From positions 159,003 to 223,002 of the forward strand of contig NZ_JAAGOH010000006.1 in the NCBI RefSeq assembly GCF_010499455.1: a stretch of 64,000 nucleotides of DNA, written 5' to 3'. A model generated the notes under the pieces. The model was not told the origin of the DNA. It made no database searches and saw only the letters and a list, made by a program, of their open reading frames with translations. Both the position numbers and the translations under genes were made by a program. Below, one piece after another: positions 8,847 to 17,508 of this stretch; within the stretch, counting starts at the first letter, position 1, and each line of letters starts with the position of its first letter. Origin of the DNA: Ideonella livida (GTDB lineage Bacteria > Pseudomonadota > Gammaproteobacteria > Burkholderiales > Burkholderiaceae_C).

Positions 8847-8854
8847 AATGTAGC
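8847..8854 (-). promoter_or_regulatory. Candidate extended -10 promoter of the aroG leader
   Basis: On the minus strand TGCTACATT matches an extended -10 (TGnTATAAT) and would start RNA at about 8840, next to the leader ATG. No good -35 is present; that region falls inside the end of the sulfatase gene. The same TGCTACATT word occurs upstream of sucC. Confidence 0.4.
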
Positions 8855-8858
8855 ACGA

Positions 8859-10199
8859 TCAAGTGGGCAGGTGCCGGGCCAGCTCGGCGATGACACCGGC
8901 GTAGGCCGGATCCCCGGCCAGGTTGCGGTGCTCACCCGGGTCGGCCTGCTCGTCATAGAGCTCCTGCTCTCCCCGGGCATAACGGATGTAGCGCCAGCGG
9001 CTGTCACGCACGGCGAAGTTGTGCTGATCCAGTGTCGTGACCACAGGCTCGCTCCAGCTGAGGTCGGCCTGGGTCATGAGCGGTGTCAAGTCACGACCGT
9101 CCATGGCGTAGGTGGGCTTCACCCCACACTGGCTCATCAGGGTAGGGGCCAGGTCCGCCAGGCTCACACAGGAATCAATGGCGCGGCCAAGGCGCTGCCC
9201 TGGCAGGCGGATCAGGAACGGCACCCGGGTGGCGTGCTCCCACAGCGCCAGCTTGTGCCAATGGAACTTCTCCCCCAGATGGAAGCCATGGTCACTCCAG
9301 AGCACCACGATGGTGTTGGCCGCATGGGGACTGGCCTCCAGGGCGGCGATGAGCCGGCCAATCTGCTCATCCACCCAGGAGATGGTGGCCAGATAGCCCT
9401 GGACGGCGGAGGCCCAGAGGTCCTGCCGCACGATGCACTCGTGGAATTTCCACTTGAGCGCAAAGGCCTTGGCCTCCGGCCCCAAATCCTCCAGCTCATC
9501 CGCAGGCACGGTGGGCAGGATGAGCTGGTCCAGCGGATACAGGTCGATGAACCGCTGCGGCGTGTACCAGGCGACGTGGTTGCGATAGAGCCCCACCGAC
9601 AGGCAGAACGGCCGCCCGACCGCCTGTGCCTTGAGGAAGTCAATGCCCCGCTGGGCCAGGATGTAGTCGGGCTGCCCGGACTCCAGTCCCGGGGCAGGCC
9701 CCCAGTCAAATGCCCCCTGAAAGTCCAGATCCGTGCTGCCATGGACCGCGGGGCACTGCTTGTTGTGGTACGGCCGGCTCACCGGCACGGGTTGTGACAG
9801 GGCGCCGGCCCACTCATGGTCAATCTTGCCGTGGCGCTGCACCTGATAGCCGGCGCCCGCCAGCATCTGGTCGAACTGCAGCTTGCCTGGATTTTTGGAC
9901 TTGAAGGTCGCGCTGAGGTCGTACACGCCCGTGGACTGCGGAGACAAGCCCGACAGGACGCTGGCCCGGGAGGCGGAGCACACCGGGACCGTGCAGTAGG
10001 CACGGCGGAAGTTGAAGGCGCTGGCCGCCAGGGCATCCATGTGCGGCGTCTTGGCCTGCGGATGCCCCAGGAAACCGACCCAGTCATTCAGGTCATCCAG
10101 GGCAATGTTGAGGATGTTGGGGGTGAGCTGCCCGCTGCCCGATCCGCAGCCCGTCAGTGCCGCGCCAAGGGCGAGTTGAAGAAGTTCGCGTCGTTGCAT
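8859..10199 (-). CDS. Sulfatase (iduronate-2-sulfatase-like), exported lipoprotein
   Basis: A 446-residue type I sulfatase hydrolysing sulfate esters, most like the iduronate-2-sulfatase branch (DDLNDWVGFLGHPQAKTP). The formylglycine motif is C74-S-A-S-R78, followed by ASVLSG; metal-binding Asp35-Asp36 lie near the N-terminus and DHG appears later (SDHGFHLGEK). The N-terminus MQRRELLQLALGAALTGC has both a twin arginine and a lipobox (Cys18), so it is probably exported folded and lipid-anchored. No formylglycine-generating enzyme is in the window. It follows the acyltransferase by 24 bases and is likely co-transcribed with it. Confidence 0.9.
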   Translation of the reverse strand: MQRRELLQLALGAALTGCGSGSGQLTPNILNIALDDLNDWVGFLGHPQAKTPHMDALAASAFNFRRAYCTVPVCSASRASVLSGLSPQSTGVYDLSATFKSKNPGKLQFDQMLAGAGYQVQRHGKIDHEWAGALSQPVPVSRPYHNKQCPAVHGSTDLDFQGAFDWGPAPGLESGQPDYILAQRGIDFLKAQAVGRPFCLSVGLYRNHVAWYTPQRFIDLYPLDQLILPTVPADELEDLGPEAKAFALKWKFHECIVRQDLWASAVQGYLATISWVDEQIGRLIAALEASPHAANTIVVLWSDHGFHLGEKFHWHKLALWEHATRVPFLIRLPGQRLGRAIDSCVSLADLAPTLMSQCGVKPTYAMDGRDLTPLMTQADLSWSEPVVTTLDQHNFAVRDSRWRYIRYARGEQELYDEQADPGEHRNLAGDPAYAGVIAELARHLPT

Positions 10200-10223
10200 G
10201 AATTGGGTTCTGGAGGATCAGAT

Positions 10224-10877
10224 TCAACGGCCACGCCACCAATTGAACAGCTTGGCTCGCGGCACCGCTGCAGGGGTTTCGGTGGCTTTCATGGGCAGGC
10301 GGCGGCGGTCCCAGGTCACGCCAGTGCGCAACACGCGGGCCGGCACCCCGGCAGCCAGGCTGCCGGCGGCCAGGTCGTCGGCCACGATCGACCCCGCCCC
10401 CACCACGCAATCCTGCCCGATCTGGACGCCCTTGAGCACATAAACGCCAAAGCCCAGCCAGACATGGTCGCCGATGAGCACGTCCCCCGGCGGGTTGAGG
10501 CGCTCCCCAGTGGCCGCATCCAGGATGCTGTGCATGTCGCTGGTATCCATGCGCACCTGCCCGGCAAACATGCAGTCCCGCCCGATGCGGATGCGCCCGG
10601 CCTCATGCATCGTGATCTTGGCGCCCATCATGGTCGTCTTCTCGCCGATGGTCAGCGCGGTGTCGCGCTCCTTGAGCACGAACTCTCCTATCAGGACGCA
10701 GGACGCGCCGATGTGGACCGTGCAGCCGTCGGCCGCGATTTCAAACCGGGCGTTCTGCAACCGGCAACCGGCGGCGATGGTGATCTCATTGCCGGAGCCC
10801 GTCACCAACAACTGCCCCGCCTGCACCGACTTGTCAACGGTGATGCGGTTGTCTTTGCCCTCGTCCTTGATGTTCAT
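10224..10877 (-). CDS. Hexapeptide-repeat (left-handed beta-helix) acyltransferase, CatB-like
   Basis: A 217-residue protein of imperfect hexapeptide repeats (IGASCVLIGEFVL, IGEKTTMMGAKI, IGRDCMFAGQV) ending in the CatB-type segment VLIGDHVWLGFGVYVLKGVQIG followed by GAGSIVADDL and GVPARVLR. Such enzymes acetylate sugars or other small acceptors as trimers. Start is taken as ATG 10877 (MNIKDEGKD), where the repeats begin; an upstream extension exists in frame but has no recognisable content. It precedes the sulfatase by 24 bases, hinting at a shared role in a surface or external glycan. Confidence 0.82.
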   Translation of the reverse strand: MNIKDEGKDNRITVDKSVQAGQLLVTGSGNEITIAAGCRLQNARFEIAADGCTVHIGASCVLIGEFVLKERDTALTIGEKTTMMGAKITMHEAGRIRIGRDCMFAGQVRMDTSDMHSILDAATGERLNPPGDVLIGDHVWLGFGVYVLKGVQIGQDCVVGAGSIVADDLAAGSLAAGVPARVLRTGVTWDRRRLPMKATETPAAVPRAKLFNWWRGR

Positions 10878-11061
10878 GCGTGTGCCTGGCCGCCAGGGGT
10901 GGATCTGAAGTCGATCGCAGTCTAACGGCCCTGGCCCGCTGCGCCCACGCGGGCGCTCGCCCCTACCCGTGCGCCAACACGACCTCAAGCTGCGCCAGGG
11001 AGTTGCCGACATCCCGGTCAGACGGCGCGGTGTGTGCGCCTGGATGCATGAGGAGTTGGCC

Positions 11062-12450
11062 ATGGAAAAGCGGCCCCGCCCTTGGGCGCAACTGTCAGCG
11101 GGCCGGAGCCCACGCGGCGCGGCGTGGCGCTTTGCGGCAATCGTCGGCGGTCTGGTGGCCACCAGCGTCATTTCCGTGGCCTGCGGAGGCGGTGGCAGTG
11201 CAGACGCCAACCCAGACAGCCCACCCGACCAGGACATGCTGGACGACGGCCAGAGCACAGGCCCGGTACTGGCCACGGCCAACGGCGAATTCCTGTTCCG
11301 CCCGGACAGCAAGATGACAGAAGCGGCCACACTGGACCGCGTGGCCGGCGGCACCGCCCTGGCCCTGGCCTGGAACCCCTCTGAAGCCAAGACGGCCTTG
11401 CGCCCGGGCATGAAGGTGCTGTTCTTCGGTCGGGCCACGCAGTGCGACAACAGCCGTCAAGGCCCGCTGGACTCCTTCGATGACGCCCGGCTGCTGGACG
11501 TGGCCCAACGCACCGGCATGGCCGCCCAGGCCGTCCCTGCCACGCTGCGCTGGACCCCCGTCGGCACGGTGGACCGCTGCACGGGCGAAGCGCCCTGGCT
11601 GGGGGGGGACGCCGCCGCCTTCCTCTCGCCCGACGACGAGCACGGAGGGGTGGCGCTGCTGACCACCACCGGCGCCCGGGAAGACGGCAGCAAACCCTTC
11701 TTCGACACCTTCACGGCCGATGGACAGGATGGTGCGGGCACCAACAACTACCTGCAAGTCGGCATCGTCTCCTTCCGCATGAACCCAAGCGCCACGACTG
11801 CGCTCAAGCCGTGGGCCGGCGGCAAGCCAGCCCGGGTGCAAAGCACCCAAACCCTGGGGACGGCCACGGTGGAAGGCGGCAATGGCCAGCTGGTACAAGC
11901 CAAGCAGCAAATTGGTCTGAGCTTCCTCAACCGCCAGTGCTTTGCAGAGCGGCGCAGCTCCCCGTGCCAGCTGCAGTACATCCTCACGACGGCCATCGTG
12001 CGCCGGGGGGTGCAGGACTGGTCCGAGGTGGGCTGGTTCCGGCGGGCCAATGTGCTGTTCGACCCGGTGCAGGGCGGCATTGCCGTCATGGATGGGCGCA
12101 TCGGCACCAGCGGCACCGACACCGTCGATGCCGAACACCGCCTGCCACTGTGGTCCTCACAAGGCTCCGCAACGCAGCACGGCACCTTCAGTGCACGCAC
12201 CTTTGACGTGACCATCAGCTTTGAGCAGTTCCAGAATGCGCTGAAGATCATCGCGGCCCGCAAGCATGGCGTGCCCCTGGCCTCCGTGGACGCGGCACGG
12301 ATGGTCGAGTTCTGGGGCGGCGGTTGGAACGACACCAGCCAATGGGTCCTGCTCTCCACCGACGTCGGCCAGGAGGTCTACAACCCGGACACCGCGTTCC
12401 GCGCCGAACTCGGTGGTGGCTTCCGGCACCTGTATGTGGGCCAGCAGTGA
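11062..12450 (+). CDS. Putative exported lipoprotein of unknown function
   Basis: A 462-residue protein I do not recognise. The N-terminus is basic (MEKRPRPWAQ), followed by a hydrophobic stretch (residues 24-40) and SVACGGGG with a possible lipidated Cys41, then a low-complexity acidic linker. The rest looks like a globular beta-rich secreted domain, with four or so cysteines (for example CDNSRQG and CTGEAPW, then NRQCFAERRSSPC) that could form disulfides. ATG 11062 is chosen for GAGGAG six to seven bases upstream. It is divergent from the acyltransferase-sulfatase pair and convergent with the glycosyltransferase. Confidence 0.7.
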   Translation: MEKRPRPWAQLSAGRSPRGAAWRFAAIVGGLVATSVISVACGGGGSADANPDSPPDQDMLDDGQSTGPVLATANGEFLFRPDSKMTEAATLDRVAGGTALALAWNPSEAKTALRPGMKVLFFGRATQCDNSRQGPLDSFDDARLLDVAQRTGMAAQAVPATLRWTPVGTVDRCTGEAPWLGGDAAAFLSPDDEHGGVALLTTTGAREDGSKPFFDTFTADGQDGAGTNNYLQVGIVSFRMNPSATTALKPWAGGKPARVQSTQTLGTATVEGGNGQLVQAKQQIGLSFLNRQCFAERRSSPCQLQYILTTAIVRRGVQDWSEVGWFRRANVLFDPVQGGIAVMDGRIGTSGTDTVDAEHRLPLWSSQGSATQHGTFSARTFDVTISFEQFQNALKIIAARKHGVPLASVDAARMVEFWGGGWNDTSQWVLLSTDVGQEVYNPDTAFRAELGGGFRHLYVGQQ

Positions 12451-12465
12451 GCCCTGTCCCAGCGC

Positions 12466-13767
12466 TCAGGCCCGAGGAGCGAGCAGGGCCTCGGGTGACA
12501 GGCCCGCGTCGATCAGGGCCTGGTGCGCCCGGCGCCGCTGGGCAAGCAGGGGATCCAGGGTTTCACGCCAGTCTGGCATCAGGTGGTCCATGACTGCGGT
12601 GACAGGCAAGGGATCGCGGAGCAGTGCGGCGGCGGCATGTTGCTCCAGGTGGGTGCGCATCACCGACCGCAAACCGGCCACGCCGCGCTGACAGACCTGC
12701 TTGTACCAGGCGGACCAGTGCGTGCCGATCGGCGCGGCGCCCAACTGGGCGGCCGCCTCCAGCGCACGACCACCATTGACGATCTTGCCGAGGAACTGGG
12801 CCTCGGAACGGACGGGATACTCCCGCATGGTCAGGCCCCGCGGCGAGGCGTACGCGACCGGCGGGGCGTCGGCAGCAGACTCCACCAAACGGTGGTTGCC
12901 CGCACCAACGGCCAGCCCCCCGCGGCCCGCACGCACCAGCACCTTGTTGGAGACTTGGAACGGCAGCTTGCGGCTCAGGAGGCGCTCCGAAAAATGAGCG
13001 CTCTCCAGCGCATCGTCTCCTTCGGTCAGCCCGTAGACGCTCTTGGGCATCACCAGCGCCTGGGCCGGGCCCGCGTCGGCCAAGACCTCGTCCCACGGCC
13101 GGTGCAGGCAGAGGAATTCATCGGCATCGACCAGCAGCAGCCAGGCCACATCCGGCCAGATCTGCTCGACGAAAGCGCAGGCCGCCGTCATCTTCTGACC
13201 CTGCAGGTAGGCCACGACCGGGTCATGCAACCGGTAGACCACGGCGTCGGCAAAACGCTGCTCGAACAGGCAGACCAAGGGGCCGGTCTGGTCCGTGGAA
13301 CCGTTGTCCATCAGGAAGAAACGCCTGACGCCCAGGGCATAGTGCCAGACCAGATTGAAGAGGATGATGTCCTCCTCGTTCTTGACCATGCCCACGTAGG
13401 CCAGGTCCGGCCGCGGCGGCAGGCCCTGGGTGAGCACCGGGGAGACGTCTTCCAGGTCCATGCCGGCGAGGTGCGCCGCCAGGCTGAACTCGCGGGACGA
13501 CAGGGCCTGCAGGCCCGGGCGGTCGGTCAGCGCCTTGAACTGCCCGGCCTTGAGCAGCTGCACCGCCAGGCGCCGCCCCACCACAGCGTCCCCGTGGCGG
13601 TCAAAGTAGGCCTGGAGCAGTGCCAGCGATTCTTCGGTGCGCTTGCTGTCAGCCAAGTGGGTGGCCTGCTCCAGCACCTGCTTGCGCTCTTTGGCGCGCA
13701 AGCCGTCGGCCAGCTTCTGCGCAGAGGCCAGGGGCTTGCCCCAACTCATCCAGGACGGCTTGTTCAT
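12466..13767 (-). CDS. Family 2/92-like glycosyltransferase
   Basis: A 433-residue protein. Residues 1-120 are helical and may form TPR-like repeats. The catalytic part begins near residue 125 with MVKNEEDIILFNLVWHYALG and MDNGSTDQT, then LLLVDADEFLCL with the DxD metal motif, typical of Glyco_tranf_2_4 (GT92-like) enzymes. Donor and acceptor are unknown. It lies 46 bases downstream of tldD on the same strand but belongs functionally with the glycan-related accessory genes at 8.9-12.5 kb. Confidence 0.85.
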   Translation of the reverse strand: MNKPSWMSWGKPLASAQKLADGLRAKERKQVLEQATHLADSKRTEESLALLQAYFDRHGDAVVGRRLAVQLLKAGQFKALTDRPGLQALSSREFSLAAHLAGMDLEDVSPVLTQGLPPRPDLAYVGMVKNEEDIILFNLVWHYALGVRRFFLMDNGSTDQTGPLVCLFEQRFADAVVYRLHDPVVAYLQGQKMTAACAFVEQIWPDVAWLLLVDADEFLCLHRPWDEVLADAGPAQALVMPKSVYGLTEGDDALESAHFSERLLSRKLPFQVSNKVLVRAGRGGLAVGAGNHRLVESAADAPPVAYASPRGLTMREYPVRSEAQFLGKIVNGGRALEAAAQLGAAPIGTHWSAWYKQVCQRGVAGLRSVMRTHLEQHAAAALLRDPLPVTAVMDHLMPDWRETLDPLLAQRRRAHQALIDAGLSPEALLAPRA

Positions 13768-13813
13768 GCCTCTTTCACCCGTCGACGGTGCACGGGAGCA
13801 GACCCGGGCGCAC

Positions 13814-15277
13814 TCACGCCGTGCCGCCCACCGTCAGCCCGTCAATGCGCAGCGTGGGCTGTCCCACGCCCACGGGCACGCTCTGGCCTTCCTTGCCGCA
13901 CACGCCCACGCCGGCGTCCAGGCTCAGGTCACGGCCGATCATGCTCACCCGGTTCATGGCGTCCGGACCGTTGCCGATCAGGGTGGCCCCCTTGACCGGG
14001 TACTGGATCTTGCCGTTCTCGACCCAGTAGGCCTCCGAGGCGGAGAACACAAACTTGCCCGAGGTGATGTCCACCTGCCCCCCGCCAAAATTGGTGGCGT
14101 ACAGGCCGCGCTTGATGCTGGCCACGATCTCCTGCGGATCCTTGTCGCCGGCCAGCATGTAGGTGTTGGTCATGCGCGGCATGGGCACATGGGCGTAGCT
14201 CTCGCGACGGCCGTTGCCGGTGGGCTTGACCCCCATCAGGCGGGCGTTGAGGCTGTCCTGGATGTAGCCGCGCAGGATGCCGTCCTCGATCAGCACATTG
14301 CGCTGGCTGGGGTGGCCTTCGTCGTCGATGTTGAGGCTGCCGCGGCGGTCGGCCAGGGTGCCGTCGTCCAGCACGGTCACGCCCTTGGCGGCCACGCGCT
14401 CGCCAATGCGGCCGGAGAAGGTGGAGGAACCCTTGCGGTTGAAGTCGCCCTCCAGCCCGTGGCCCACCGCCTCGTGCAGCAGCACGCCCGGCCATCCGGG
14501 GCCCAGCACCACGGTCATCATGCCGGCCGGCGCCGGCCGGCTTTCCAGATTGGTCAGGGCGGCGCCCACGGCCTGGTCCACATAGGCCTGCAGTTGCTCC
14601 TGCTGGAAGTAGCCCAGCCCAAATCGACCCCCACCGCCGCCGGAACCCACCTCCCGGCGGCCGTTCTGCTCGGCGATGACCGTGATGGACAGGCGCACCA
14701 GCGGGCGCACGTCGGCGGCCCGGGTGCCGTCGGCGCGGGCGACCAGGACCACGTCATATTCGGCGGCCAGGCCGGCCATCACCTGCACCACCCGCGGGTC
14801 CTTGGCGCGCGCCATGCGTTCCACCCGCTCCAGCAGGGCCACCTTCTGGGTGCTGTCCAGCGTGGCAATGGGATCGAGCGCGGGATAGAGCAGGCGGCTG
14901 CGGGCCACCTGCGGCTTGCGCGCCAGCTTGACACGGCGGTTCTGCCCGGCCGCGGCGATGGCGCGCACCGTGGTGGCGGCGTCCAGCAGGGCGGCTTCGG
15001 ACAGGTCGTCGGAGTAGGCGAAGGCGGTCTTCTCGCCCGCCACCGCGCGCACGCCCACCCCCTGGTCGATGGAGAAGCTGCCGCTCTTGACGATGCCCTC
15101 CTCCAAGCTCCAGCCCTCGGCCCGGGTGTACTGGAAGTACAGGTCGGCGTCGTCCACCTGGTGCTGGGCGATGGTGCCCAAGGCCTTGGCGAGCGAGGCT
15201 TCGCCCAGGCCATAAGGGTCCAGCAGGAGGCTCTGGGCGACAGCCAGTCGTTCGAGGGTGGTTTCGCGCGAGATCAT
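13814..15277 (-). CDS. tldD: Metalloprotease TldD
   Basis: TldD with its partner TldE forms a zinc protease that trims unfolded or leader-bearing peptides, for example in microcin and PQQ-like maturation and CcdA turnover. The 487-residue protein has the metal motif HEAVGHGLEGD and conserved LLDPYGL near the N-terminus. ATG 15277 (MISRETTLERL) is preferred over an adjacent in-frame TTG at 15280. TldE/PmbA is not in this window. Confidence 0.96.
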   Translation of the reverse strand: MISRETTLERLAVAQSLLLDPYGLGEASLAKALGTIAQHQVDDADLYFQYTRAEGWSLEEGIVKSGSFSIDQGVGVRAVAGEKTAFAYSDDLSEAALLDAATTVRAIAAAGQNRRVKLARKPQVARSRLLYPALDPIATLDSTQKVALLERVERMARAKDPRVVQVMAGLAAEYDVVLVARADGTRAADVRPLVRLSITVIAEQNGRREVGSGGGGGRFGLGYFQQEQLQAYVDQAVGAALTNLESRPAPAGMMTVVLGPGWPGVLLHEAVGHGLEGDFNRKGSSTFSGRIGERVAAKGVTVLDDGTLADRRGSLNIDDEGHPSQRNVLIEDGILRGYIQDSLNARLMGVKPTGNGRRESYAHVPMPRMTNTYMLAGDKDPQEIVASIKRGLYATNFGGGQVDITSGKFVFSASEAYWVENGKIQYPVKGATLIGNGPDAMNRVSMIGRDLSLDAGVGVCGKEGQSVPVGVGQPTLRIDGLTVGGTA

Positions 15278-15384
15278 CAAATGATTGTAGGAGGGGGGCT
15301 GCGGCGGCGGCCGCCGGATTTACAGGGACGAACCAAGGGAGATACCCCGCCATCGGCCCTGCGGCCCCAGCGGTCCGGGCGGGC

Positions 15385-16383
15385 CTACCCGCGCGCGTCG
15401 CCCGCCTCGTCGCCCGCCCCACCGCGGGCGTCGTCCAGGTCATCGCCCGCCTCCTGCCCGCGGCGCCGGGCCAGGGCCTCCTGGTAGAGCGCCTTGCGGG
15501 GCACCCCCGTGAGCTCCGCCGCCAGGGCCGCCGCCTGCTTGAGCGGCAGCTCCCGCAGCAGCACCTCCAGCGTGCGCAGGGCTTGCGGCGGCAGGCCGTC
15601 GGCAGCGGCCGCCGCCTTGGGCTCGGCATGCAGCACCAGGGCGAACTCTCCGCGGCGGTGGCCGGACTCCTCGGCCAGCCAGGCCGGCAGGGCCTGGGCG
15701 GGCAGGGTCAGGATCTGCTCGAACTGTTTGGTGAGCTCGCGGCCCACGGTCACGCGCCGGTCGGGACAGGCCTGGGCCAACTGCTCGGCCAAGGCCTCGA
15801 TGCGGTGTGGCGCCTCGAACAACACCACACTGCCTGCCCGCGCCAGGGCCTGCTGCAGCGCCGCCTGGCGCTCGGCCCCCTTGGGCGGCAGAAAGCCCGC
15901 AAACGAGAAGCCGCTGCCCTGGGCGGCGGCCTCGGCATCCCCCGCGGCACAGAGCAGGGTGGCCACGGCGCTGGCCCCCGGCAGGGGCAGCACCCGGTGC
16001 CCTGCCGCCCGGACCCGCGACACCAGTACCGCGCCGGGATCGGACACCGCCGGCGTGCCCGCGTCGCTGACCTGGGCCACCCGCTCGCCACGGGCCAGGC
16101 GCTCCAGCACCCGGTCGGTGGCGGCTTGCTCGTTGTGCTCGTGCAAGGGGATGAGGGGCTTGGCTTCCAGGCCCAGGTGGCGCAGCAGGCCGCCGGTGAC
16201 GCGCGTATCCTCGCAAGCCACGGCATCGGCCAGGGCCAGCGCATGCAGGGCACGCAGGCTGAAGTCCGCCAGGTTGCCGATGGGCGTGGCCACCACATAC
16301 AGGGTGGCCGGCGGAAAGAGCTGGCCGCCGGCCGCCGAGGCGGCGGCCTGCAGCAGGGACGGCGCAGGAGAGGTGATGGTCAC
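15385..16383 (-). CDS. rsmI: 16S rRNA (cytidine1402-2'-O)-methyltransferase RsmI
   Basis: Uses S-adenosylmethionine to methylate the ribose of C1402 in 16S rRNA. Motifs [34 protein letters not shown] and [12 protein letters not shown] are all present. I take the GTG at 16383 ([11 protein letters not shown]), with AAGAAGG about ten bases upstream; the longer open frame to 16494 is Arg-rich and unlike the family. At 332 residues it is longer than the E. coli enzyme because of an acidic/Gly-rich tail after [13 protein letters not shown]. Its start overlaps the divergent yraN start by eight bases. Confidence 0.95.
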   Translation of the reverse strand: MTITSPAPSLLQAAASAAGGQLFPPATLYVVATPIGNLADFSLRALHALALADAVACEDTRVTGGLLRHLGLEAKPLIPLHEHNEQAATDRVLERLARGERVAQVSDAGTPAVSDPGAVLVSRVRAAGHRVLPLPGASAVATLLCAAGDAEAAAQGSGFSFAGFLPPKGAERQAALQQALARAGSVVLFEAPHRIEALAEQLAQACPDRRVTVGRELTKQFEQILTLPAQALPAWLAEESGHRRGEFALVLHAEPKAAAAADGLPPQALRTLEVLLRELPLKQAAALAAELTGVPRKALYQEALARRRGQEAGDDLDDARGGAGDEAGDARG

Positions 16384-16774
16384 GGGCAGCAAGCCTTCTT
16401 CAGATGCAACGGGCCGCGCCCGCACCGGCCAGCAGGCCGAGGAGCGGGCCGCGGCCTTCCTGCAGCGGCAGGGCTTGCGCCTGCTGGCCCGCAATTATCG
16501 GGTGGCCCTGGGGCCTTACCGCCGCGGCGGCGAGATCGACCTGATCCTGCAGGACCGCGATGGCACGGTGGTGTTCGTGGAAGTGCGGGCCCGGGCGGCC
16601 GGGGCCCGGGTGGACGCGGCCGCCAGTGTCACCGCCATCAAGCAGCGCCGTGTGGTGCATGCGGCCCAGCATTACCTGCAGCGCTGGCCCCGGCTGCCGC
16701 CCTGCCGCTTTGACGTGGTGGCCGTTGACGGCGAGCAGCTCCAGTGGCTGCAGGCGGCGTTTGAGGCCGGCTGA
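16376..16774 (+). CDS. yraN: UPF0102 family endonuclease-like protein YraN
   Basis: A 132-residue protein with the restriction-endonuclease-like core [11 protein letters not shown] and VFVEVRARA (E..D...E.K-type pattern) preceded by [17 protein letters not shown]. Function is not established. ATG 16376 has AGGAG just upstream. Its first eight bases overlap the start of rsmI on the other strand. In many proteobacteria rsmI, yraN, diaA and a BON lipoprotein gene form this same cluster. Confidence 0.93.
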   Translation: MVTGSKPSSDATGRARTGQQAEERAAAFLQRQGLRLLARNYRVALGPYRRGGEIDLILQDRDGTVVFVEVRARAAGARVDAAASVTAIKQRRVVHAAQHYLQRWPRLPPCRFDVVAVDGEQLQWLQAAFEAG

Positions 16775-16860
16775 AACCTGAACGATCGGCCCATTTTGGT
16801 GCAGACCCCGCGCCGGCGCCGGGTCGGGGGCAGCCCTGTCCCCACTTATGATGCCGCCCC

Positions 16861-17454
16861 ATGCTCCAAGCCCGTATCCAGCAGCAGTTCTTTGGTGCGG
16901 CCGACCTGCTCAACCAGGTGGCCGACATCCTGGCGCGCCCGCTGGAAGAAGCCACCGAAGCGGTGGTCAACTGCCTGACCAATGGCGGCAAGGTCCTGGC
17001 CGCCGGCCTGGGCGCCGATGCCGGCCTGGCGGCCCTGCTGTGCGGCCTGCTGCAGCACGGCCATGAACGTGAGCGCCCACCCCTGCCCGCCTTCTGCCTG
17101 GGCCCGGGGCTGGGCCTGCCCGCCGGCGCGGGCATCGACCCGGTGGATGCGCTGGTGCGCCAGCTGCAGGTGCTGGGCGCGCCCGGCGACCTGCTGGTGC
17201 TGCTGGCGGGCCCGGTGGAGGCCCACGTGCCCCTGCTGACCCTGGCCGAGGCTGCGCGTGAGGCCGACATGAGCCTGCTGCTGTTCACCGGCGGGGAACC
17301 CGGACCCTGGATCGAGCATCTGGTGGAAACCGACGTGTGGCTGCCGCTGGCCGAAAGCCGGCCGGCGCAGGTCCGCCAGATCCACCTGGTGGCCGTTCAT
17401 GCCCTGTGCGACGCGATCGACCTGCAACTGCTGGGGCCCGCCGAAGGCGAATGA
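16861..17454 (+). CDS. diaA: SIS domain protein, DiaA-like, with degenerate sugar-phosphate site
   Basis: A 197-residue SIS-fold protein in the DiaA/GmhA position between yraN and the BON lipoprotein gene. DiaA binds DnaA and stimulates replication initiation. The frame of the family is clear (ARIQQQFFGAADLLNQ at the start, NCLTNGGKVLAAG, VRQIHLVAVHALCDAID near the end), but the GNGGSAADA loop is replaced by GLGADAGLA and the STSGNS loop by LAGPVE. It therefore cannot bind sugar phosphate in the usual way. Symbol is by position and family, not proof of DnaA binding. Confidence 0.8.
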   Translation: MLQARIQQQFFGAADLLNQVADILARPLEEATEAVVNCLTNGGKVLAAGLGADAGLAALLCGLLQHGHERERPPLPAFCLGPGLGLPAGAGIDPVDALVRQLQVLGAPGDLLVLLAGPVEAHVPLLTLAEAAREADMSLLLFTGGEPGPWIEHLVETDVWLPLAESRPAQVRQIHLVAVHALCDAIDLQLLGPAEGE

Positions 17455-17508
17455 CGCCGGCCCGTCAGGCGGTGCGCCGTCTTTTCCGCCATTCCTGAAG
17501 GAGACCCC

